A DNA stretch of 64,000 bases from Populus alba. Taxonomy: Eukaryota > Streptophyta > Magnoliopsida > Malpighiales > Salicaceae. The stretch spans positions 20,304,333 to 20,368,332 of the forward strand of contig NC_133293.1 of assembly GCF_005239225.2 (NCBI RefSeq), written 5' to 3'. Positions 56,250 through 64,000 of this stretch are shown piece after piece (within the stretch, counting starts at the first letter, position 1; each line of letters opens with the position of its first letter). The translations under genes and the position numbers were made by a program. The notes under the pieces are model-generated. The model ran no database searches. It was not told where the DNA came from and worked only from the letters and a program-made list of their open reading frames with translations.

Positions 56250-57728
56250 CAAATCGAATTATGCAATGTATGTACGTAATTACATAGGATTGTTATGGCT
56301 TGTATATGGCTATAGGGATAAGGGAAGGGAGGAATGGTGTGATGCAAGTCTGCCATGCCGTAGATAAATTAATATGAACTTCATATATTCAATTACTATA
56401 ATAAAAAACTTGTAACACTCTCTTTTTTTCCCCCTTAATTATGTCACTTGCATGTTATAAGAATTCTCAAAATCCTCTGTCATATAATTATCTACTTTAT
56501 GCTGTAAAATGGGAAAAGAAAACTAAAAAATGGGGTTAGAAGATCCACTTAATTGGATAGCTTCAACCGGGTATATTGTTATCTGTCGATTTAAAATATA
56601 AATATATATAGTTTGGATCGGATTTTATTTCGAAACTGAATTTTATTAAAATATACGTATTCTCTTAATCAACACGAGGGTTGGCCTGTTTCATGCTTTT
56701 TTATTAAAAAAAAGAACAAAAAGTGTGTGGCTCCGATGTGGGACAAAACCTAACCTTTTTCACGGCTTGCTTAATGCCCTGCATCTTTTATCAGCATCTC
56801 AAGTAGTTGGTGTTAAAACCTCGACGAGCCCAATTAATATTATGGGTTAGAAGTAGTGGGACAAAGCTGTAGCTCTCTGGAAGACATGTGAATTTAGTGA
56901 CAGAGACAGGCCTGGCTAACAATCGGGCTCCCAAAACTAGCTGATGTTTTTGTTTCAATTTTCAACCTTTCAACGACGTCGTTAGTATTTGCTTTGTTCA
57001 TAGTAGATGCTAATATCCTGCAATTTTTACTTGTAACAAATAGAGAGGGAAAATAACTTAATTTTTACTTATAACCCTTAAACTAGGGTTCAAAAAATGG
57101 GTCTAGCACGCTGATATGTGAGGCTGGTGGTCAAACACATTCTGGGAACTTGTGAGCATGATCTTAAGATTAAGCTTGTTAGTTTTATATTTTTTTTTTT
57201 TATTTAGGTCCTTTTCCTTCAGACCCTTCTCTGCCATTAATAATTTTTCTTTCTTTCTCTTACTTGATGCTCCTTGGAAATTAAAGCCAGCCTGCTTTGG
57301 ACACGTGCTTTCGCTCGTGCACACGCTTCAGTTCATTGGGCAATGACCCATGTAGGTCTCCAGTCAACAAATGTACCCAAACAGAAGATCTACAAAAACC
57401 TTGGCAAAATCTAAAAAATTGTCAATAATCATCAATAATTTAATATTTAATTCCAACCTCGTTATTATCTAAACTGCCACCACAAATTTATTTTTTAAAA
57501 TAAAAAAGGACACCAAAAAGGAAAATACTAAATACAACCGGTACTACATAAATAACACAAAAATTATACCCTAGTTTAGTTGATGCCAGGCCATCATGTG
57601 TACATTAAAATTACCATATGCTACTTGAATTATGCAGTCCCAAGACAATGGCTTGACATGGGTATTATTGTCTTTTACGCTTGAAAATGCATTCCATTAT
57701 ACAAATCACTTGAACAAAATCAAACTCA
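56250..57728. other. Spacer between the two small peptide genes
   Basis: Starts with the 3' flank of the peptide gene. Contains GTGTGGCTCCGATGTGGGAC near 56722, a motif resembling repeats in plant promoters. No gene supported; the open frames at 57103-57346 overlap on opposite strands. Confidence 0.5.
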
Positions 57729-57735
57729 TATAAAG
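57729..57735 (+). promoter_or_regulatory. TATA box of the RTFL gene
   Basis: TATAAAG, 200 bp upstream of the ATG at 57929, giving a leader of about 165 nt. Confidence 0.65.
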
Positions 57736-57928
57736 GCCAAACCCCTTCTTTCTATACCAGCAGATTAATTACAAGAATCTCTCCTCTTCAGTCTCTCACT
57801 CTTTATTACTTCTTTTACCGCTCTAAGTATCACAATAATATTTCAAGTACATAATCTATTAATCTCCTCTGCAAGAAGAAGAAGAAGCATAGTATTGCTT
57901 TCTAGCAAGAAAATTAAGCATCATCATC

Positions 57929-58093
57929 ATGAAGCAAGAGAACACAGGCTTCTGTAGCAAGCACGTTCGAGAGCCCTGCAGATCTTTTGGCCGGAGATGC
58001 AGTAGCTTAGTGAAGGAGCAAAGGGCAAGGTTCTACATTCTCCGGCGATGTGTCACTATGTTAGTTTGCTGGCATGAGTATGGTGAACCCTAA
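57929..58093 (+). CDS. RTFL: ROTUNDIFOLIA-like / DEVIL (RTFL/DVL) small peptide
   Basis: Single exon of 54 codons plus TAA. Residues 25-51 are the RTFL/DVL domain: [20 protein letters not shown] followed by LVCWHEY, with the family's conserved K-E-Q-R-x-R-x-Y, the RRC and the CWH motif. The N-terminus is short and basic. Plasma-membrane-associated peptides of this family restrain cell proliferation and affect organ shape when overexpressed in Arabidopsis. The start fits: GAAGAAGAAGC-rich leader, then TCATCATCATG, with no upstream in-frame ATG needed for the domain. It is short enough to be missed by length cut-offs of 60 codons or more. No defect is seen. Confidence 0.95.
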   Translation: MKQENTGFCSKHVREPCRSFGRRCSSLVKEQRARFYILRRCVTMLVCWHEYGEP

Positions 58094-59204
58094 TATATTA
58101 ATTAGGAGCCACTGATCCTAATAATTTTTGTTCATCGAAATCTATTTCATGGAGGTCATGTAGTGTATGTAAATACTATATACTAGTATACAAAAGGGAA
58201 TTAAGTTCTGGATTCTGATTTTTCTTTTACAAGAGAAGAATATCGAAGCTTTTTTTTCGTTGTTGTTGATAGAATTTGTATCTTATCTTAAGCTGGAATC
58301 AGAGTTCATTTTTTACAGAGCTTCATCTTGCCTAGATCTCTATATTAATATTAATTAACTGATAATTAATTTTGTTTGATTACATGCATCTCAAGTTTTT
58401 CTTTGTGAACTTTCTTTATCTTTCTTTTTAAGCCAAGTGAGAAAAAAAGAAAAAGAAAAAAAGAGAGCTGTTAATTAGGGTATTATGAAAAAATCATATT
58501 AATGTAGATCTTCACCAAAAGCACTTGGTATTCAATGTACACTAAATTGATTGATTTAAAGGCCTATGTAAGTTTTGTTTTTGGGTACAATTTCCCATGA
58601 CAAAGATTTACTTAAGAATTTAAAGGAAGGTTTAGTTATCCTTAAATATTTTTAGTTAATTCGTCTTGTTAATTTGTGATAATCCTTGGATTTTTAGATT
58701 ATATAATACACTTTAATCAATTTGATCTCCATTAGAGATAGGATATGGTTGGTTACAGGTTTTTCCTTGTTGCATGATATGACATTTTCTAATGAAAAGT
58801 AAATAAACTTGAGTTTTCCCTAAAGAAAAAACAGAGAAGTTAGGTTTCCTTTTCATTTGATTTATTCATGTCTATATTGTCGAAGAACATGATCATTTAG
58901 AATTTGAAGTGGATCAACAGTACTGTCCACGATGGTGGCTTGTGTTCTTGGACTTAAGGTGGGTTAAGCTTAGTACTTATAGAGTTAATTTTAATGGATG
59001 CTTAATTAAACACAATTATGGGAATATAATTCGTACTTGAAAGTGTAGGACTAATGGGTCTGTTGAATGGTTTGCTTGCAAAGGAAATGGTTCATTAATA
59101 GCGGCGTAAACCACATTGAAAATTTGTTTTGCAGGGGGTGGTTAGTGGCCGGGGAGGCGGTTTATTTAATTAATTAACTCTTTTTTAAGAAAAAAAAATT
59201 TACA
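58094..59204. other. 3' flank of RTFL and AT-rich spacer
   Basis: No gene supported. Confidence 0.55.
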
Positions 59205-59350
59205 AGTTTAATGCTTTTTTTAAGTGTTTTTCACATAAACACAAAACATCAAATTAATGTTTAAATAGTTTTGATATACTTATATTAAAAATTAAAAAAT
59301 ATATTATTTTAATATATTTTTAATTGAAAAGTATTTACCAAACATTATAT
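59205..59350 (-). repeat. AT-rich fold-back repeat, copy 9
   Basis: Reverse orientation: TTTTGATATACTTATATTAAAA...TATTATTTTAATATATTTTTA...GAAAAGTATTTACCAAACA. Confidence 0.55.
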
Positions 59351-61500
59351 GTATTGCATTTATGGATTAATAAAAGATACCCAATTCCTTAAATTCTTAA
59401 AAATTGTTGCTATCAAACTGATTAGTTAATTACTGCTCAGATTTAAGAGTGACCAATTAGATTTTAGGGACAAAAAATCAAAGAGTTGGATGTAACTTCA
59501 ACAAATTTCAATGGTTCGCCCTATAATTAATTTACTGGAAAGAGAGTGGGAGGAGGGAGGGACTGATTCAAGGCGACAGCAAGAATCCTTAGAGCAACAG
59601 ACATATATGTACCTTAAAAGCTTAGCTTCTTGTGTAACTTCAAATCCTCCTCTGATCCTCCCCCCTCGTGTGACCCTCTCTCTTGTCACCTTTCAAATTT
59701 TCTAAACTGGGTTCCACCCAAATTTTCCCGACTTAATTTTGTCTAATATTTTCTTAATTTCCTTTACAAACTCTTGACGAAATTCTTAGTTTGTTGACAG
59801 ATGGTGGGCTTATTTTATGTGTTTCCAATTTGGTTGATTAATACCAGAATTAGCTGATCAATAAATAACACAAACGCGCTTTTAAGAAATATATATAGAA
59901 TCGAAATGATTTTTTTGAAATGTTCAACAACCCTCAAGGCCGGAATCTTCACCCTTCAGCCACCACGAGGTGGGTTTGGTAGCTCGAGTGGTGTTTTGCC
60001 AACGATGAACAACACGAGTGCACAAAGGTGCAAACTTTTACTAAAGGGTTATAAATCAAGATGCAATTTAAGATCTATCCATGGAAATTTGTTCCATCAT
60101 ACCTTTTGTGGGGATAATTTTCGAGCTTTCATCAAGAAATTTCTAGCTTCTATGAAATTCACTGCACTCAATATCCAAAAAAAATTTTATTTGGAGGATT
60201 TTACCTTCTTTTTTGTTTTTTTATGTGAATGATTGATTTGAAGGTACGAGTGAGGAAAGTGAATTAAAAAGTGGAAATCATTGCTCTATATTTCTGCTTT
60301 CTTATTCATGGGATGGGAATAGGGATACACATTGTAATATTGCCATCTTATGTATAATCCTGTCAGTGAGCACTGTAGCATAGTCTCAACAGCAACATTA
60401 AAAAGGAAATGACAGGAAATTCCGTGAATGTGGGACCAGCTTTAATGCTTGACACGTGCAATGAGAGAGAGATATCTGGACGTGATGTCGCATCAAATAT
60501 CAAAGCTACTCTAGTAACCTTTATTTTTCTGTCGTGGTTCATGTTTGTGATTTTCAAAACTAGTCTTAACGAGTTGATGAGTATTTTATTGACGATCCAT
60601 GGATTATTAATTAATATTACAATTATTTTGCAGAAAAGCTTTTAAAATTATGGTGGCATGACTTTATCATGTTTGTTACAAACATGTCGTGACAATTGAA
60701 AATTTTCAAACTACATGTATAAATTCTAAGATTGTAATCGAGCGCAACTATAATAGAATGTCAAGGTATTTAAAATTGATTTATTATATCGAAAGTTGAA
60801 AAGATCGACTTTCCACTATGCATAAATTTATACTGTGCAAATAAATTTATTATTAATTCTTACCCTACCATATAAGAACAACTTGTTTTGCTAGATGAGT
60901 AATATAATCTTTTCATGAGGGTTCAATTATCTTTGCAAGATTCATGAGGATCATTACAGTCATTTTATCTTTTCTAAATATAATACAATTACTAAATTAG
61001 CCTTGAAATTTATTTTCATTTAATTACTTTAAAGGGTACTTTTAGTTTTTTGAGTTTTTTTTCTAAAAATTAAAAAGATTAATTGCCTTTAAAATCAAAT
61101 TTTCTAAGCTTCGAGTACTGGGGTGTTTCTATCATTTACTATAATTTTTTATATTATTATTAAGTTGATCCATGGGCGATTTAGTCTTTTTTTATTTTGA
61201 TTTTTTTTATAAAAAACATGCCGGCATGCACCAGAGTTTGAGGTGGCTCCACACTTTTTGAGCGGTGCATGAGCCGCCATCTGATGGAAAAACACCAAAT
61301 TTCGCTACGACATTTAAAGCTCTACAACGCTCTCTTTCACGTGAGACGGCGAGTGTTCTGTTTTTAATAATGGTTTGTCGTTGACCACTACTTCATTTTC
61401 TCTTCTATCTTTTCTCTCTCCTCCCCATTGAATTTTGTGTTGGCCATTAAAAAAATCAATATGTCCTCTTACTTTATGTCGTTTCATATTTAGCCCTCAG
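59351..61500. other. Spacer without a supported gene
   Basis: Open frames at 59498-59705 (both strands), 59906-60232 and 60409-60645 have no recognisable domains. A GC-richer block near 61215-61350 (GCCGGCATGCACC, GGTGCATGAGCCGCC) contains imperfect inverted copies of GGTGCATG and may be a transposon fragment. Confidence 0.5.
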
Positions 61501-61587
61501 TATTTTAATTCATAACTTTTGTTTATCATTTTTTTTTTATTTCATCGTTGAATTTATATTCTTGATCTTTAATTTTTTTCAAGTTTG

Positions 61588-62140
61588 GTCCTCATTTTCT
61601 TGATTTTTATTTGGTATCTTTTGTGAATTTAATCTTTCTTTTCAATTTTACCCTTCAATTCAAAGATTATGGATCCAATGATGATATTTAAAGTTAGGTA
61701 CTCAATGTTTTGATTTTAAATTTTGATTTTTAACCCTTTTTATCAAATTCTAATGATTTTTTAATTTCATCATTGGATCCATAATCTTTTTTTTTTTTTT
61801 TTTTGATCCTCATTCTCTTTATTTTTATTTTTTATCTTGGATTCTTTTGTTAATTTTAATTTTTAATTTTAATTTTACCCTTTGATTTAAAGTTTAATGA
61901 TATTTAAGGTTAGGCTCTTAATGTTTTGATTTTAAATTTTGATTTTTTAATCCTTTTATCAAATTTTAATTTGTTTTTAATATCATCATTGGATCCATGC
62001 ATCTTGGTTTTTTTATTTTTTCAAATTTTGTTCTCATTCTCTTAATTTTTTTTATTCTTATGTTAATTTTATTTTTCTTTTTTATTTTTCCATTTAATTT
62101 AAAATTTATGTTGTCCTCTTATTTTCTAGAAGTAGATCCG
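61588..62140. repeat. Imperfect tandem repeat, period about 216-225 bp, up to three copies
   Basis: The block TCCTCATTxTCTTxATTTTTAT occurs at about 61588, 61804 and 62029. GTTAGG...AATGTTTTGATTTTAAATTT occurs at 61693 and 61909. CATCATTGGATCCAT occurs near 61765 and 61984. The third copy is shortened. It looks like a small array or an LTR/leader fragment of a larger repeat. Confidence 0.75.
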
Positions 62141-64000
62141 GGGCAAGTACCGAATCATATGTCAAGTGAGTCCACCCTAGTTAACCCAAGTCAAACAATT
62201 TTTTTTATTTTATAAAAAAGGTAAAACTGACCTCATTTTAAAATAAAATAAAATTGTCAATGAATTTTGACATAATTTTGACTAAGCTTTTTATGGGTTG
62301 ACCAAGTCACAGGTCAACCTATGTTTTTAATTGTTTCACGCCGAATCAATTCTTCTCAAATTTCTTTTGAAACTTGACATGTCCTAAGCTCTAGGGTCAC
62401 CCGAGTCACAGATCAACCCATCATTTTACTTTTTATTGGGTTATTTCATTCGTATAATCTCACTCATGAGTTTTGGCGACCACACCTGAATATGTTGATT
62501 CTTTGTTTTTGTAAATATTTTTTTTCTAACTGATTTTTTTTCCCTAACTTCATTTTTATATGTTTGAATTCTTGTGGATTGGTAATTGTAATTTTTTTTA
62601 TATAATATCAAGTTGTGGAGTTTTTTCCTTCTTTAAAATACATTGATAGCGCTTAAGTATTGTAATTTCATATTACAGAAAATTCAATCAGAACCTTAAT
62701 ATAGCGCGGCCACCTATCTTGTATATATTAAACATTTGCAAGTCTATGTATCTTAAAATGCAGTTGAAATTAATCATATTTGAGTATAAAATGTAAAAAG
62801 GACTAAATGAATGCCATCTCCTGAACTTTAAATCATTTTAGAATTTCATCCAAATCCAACGAAGTAAATGCATATGAACCGTATTTTATTTTACATTCAA
62901 TTAAACAACCTCAAGGAAAACCAAGAAGTTAATTACGAAGTCAAATTAAGTTTGGTTAATACTAACTAGTTTTATTCGCTATTTTTTATGCAAATATAGA
63001 AAAAGTTATTTTCATTATTTTCCTATAAAAAAGTTGCAAACTAATACACACAATAACCCTATTTCCACAGGTTTTGCTTGATACTATAGTACGATCCGGT
63101 TCAAGATGTTTTTATATTTATTATAACTTTGGGATTTATGTATTTTTCTTTGTTTAAATCTATTTTTTATTTCAAATAATGATAAAAACTTATAGTTGTG
63201 ACCAAAACTTCTTGTTCCTTGATTTTTATTAAGACTGCTTTGACATACGATGTGAAACTAAGCAAGGATTTGTATACTAAGAACAAAAATAAACAAAGTG
63301 AAAAATGCTTACACGCAATATATCAACACCAATGGACCCGATTATATCCGAACTTCACATAGGGTTCGTCCCCTTGAAAATGATCATGCCACGTTGGTCT
63401 AATAAAAAACACCAAATATCCCATAAAACGTAAGTCAGCATCATCATCACCTTATAAATTGTATTAATCTAGTGACTGCTGCTTCTTTTTTATGCAATTA
63501 TTTTGCTTACCATAACAAACAATGCATGCAAATTAATTATAGGAAATCAAAATAATGATTTTCCATTCCTCAGATATTATAGGCTTCAATAAAAAGTTTT
63601 TAAATTTTCATTGGCCGCGGAGGGGTAGCTCGTAAGGAAAAATTAATATTTTTAAGAGTATATGTACCCTTACATTCAGGGTTTTCAAGTTTTACCTATG
63701 GCCGGAATGGCTTTTACCGGTGGGTGGATTTTCATTTTATTTTCATGCTTTTTTTTTCTTTCTTTCTGATGAGACAGTTTGGAGGTGACATGAAAAGAGA
63801 CTTGAGTGAAGATTGAGAGATTAATCTCTGGTTGTGCCGGTCAAAAACATCCACCGACCACCCACGTGGCATATCAAATTATTGAATCTTTAGTCTAAAT
63901 TTGGATACCCAAGATCTGGAGGATGACAAATCCAATCCTCATTGCAGAAAATTCAAATGTTGTCTTTCTAAAACTGGGACCAGCAGCCTGTGGCTTTAGC
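62141..64000. other. Spacer to the window end
   Basis: AAGTCAAACAA and GGTCAACC/GGGTCACCCGAGTCAC segments near 62190-62420 look like part of the same repeat as the array before it. The rest shows no coding sequence. A CCCACGTGGC G-box-like site lies near 63861, possibly belonging to a gene beyond the window. Confidence 0.5.

Noticed and set aside
1..64000. CRISPR arrays, rRNA, tRNA genes, bacterial operons
   Set aside because: No spaced identical repeats, no rRNA blocks and no full tRNA cloverleaf were seen; the content is plant nuclear DNA.

Overview
The window is nuclear DNA of a dicot plant. Genes have GT-AG introns, there are TATA boxes of plant type, a MIR172 hairpin, plant-only peptide families (RTFL/DVL, IDA-like, defensin-like) and Ty1/copia elements. 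The very AT-rich spacers and a recurrent fold-back AT-rich repeat suggest a woody eudicot, most likely poplar/willow (Populus type). The genus is inference, not proof.

Layout. 1-520: wreck of a PORR-domain organelle RNA-binding gene on the + strand. 1.2-12.4 kb (- strand): a ten-coding-exon Pumilio (PUF) gene of the APUM2 type. Its fifth coding exon is split by a nearly complete Ty1/copia retrotransposon (3860-9317) with a perfect 5-bp target duplication. 14.6-18.6 kb (+): two tandem two-exon defensin-like secreted peptide genes with the same cysteine spacing, plus an orphan copy of their promoter. 20.5-25.2 kb (-): an 11-exon vacuolar amino acid transporter of the AVT1 group, with a 24-nt microexon. 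25.2-32.5 kb: repeats and spacer, with one open frame I could not assign. 32.5-35.2 kb (-): a seven-exon DHHC S-acyltransferase of the PAT15/16 type. 37.6 kb: a CACTA-like transposon terminus. 41.2 kb (-): MIR172 with its TATA box and an upstream G-rich tract. 43.1-46.3 kb (-): a decayed copia element that lost its protease/integrase part. 50.6 kb: a probable SINE. 52.5-53.5 kb: a T-rich degenerate repeat array. 55.9 kb (+): a small secreted peptide precursor with an IDA-like core. 57.9 kb (+): a 54-residue RTFL/DVL peptide gene. 58.1-64 kb: spacer with degenerate repeats.

The genes are independent single-copy plant loci, not an operon or cluster, apart from the defensin-like pair. The most notable points are: (i) the copia insertion that cuts the PUF gene between PUF repeats 1 and 2 while leaving every splice site and the frame intact; (ii) a full set of PUF base-contact residues that predicts a UGUAUAUA-type target; (iii) a quartet of GAATATTC dyads in the retroelement leader; (iv) several very small peptide genes; (v) a splice donor that coincides with the end of a CT microsatellite. 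I found no CRISPR, rRNA or tRNA gene and no clearly new multigene system. Exon borders were set by hand from splice signals and frame continuity, without transcript data.
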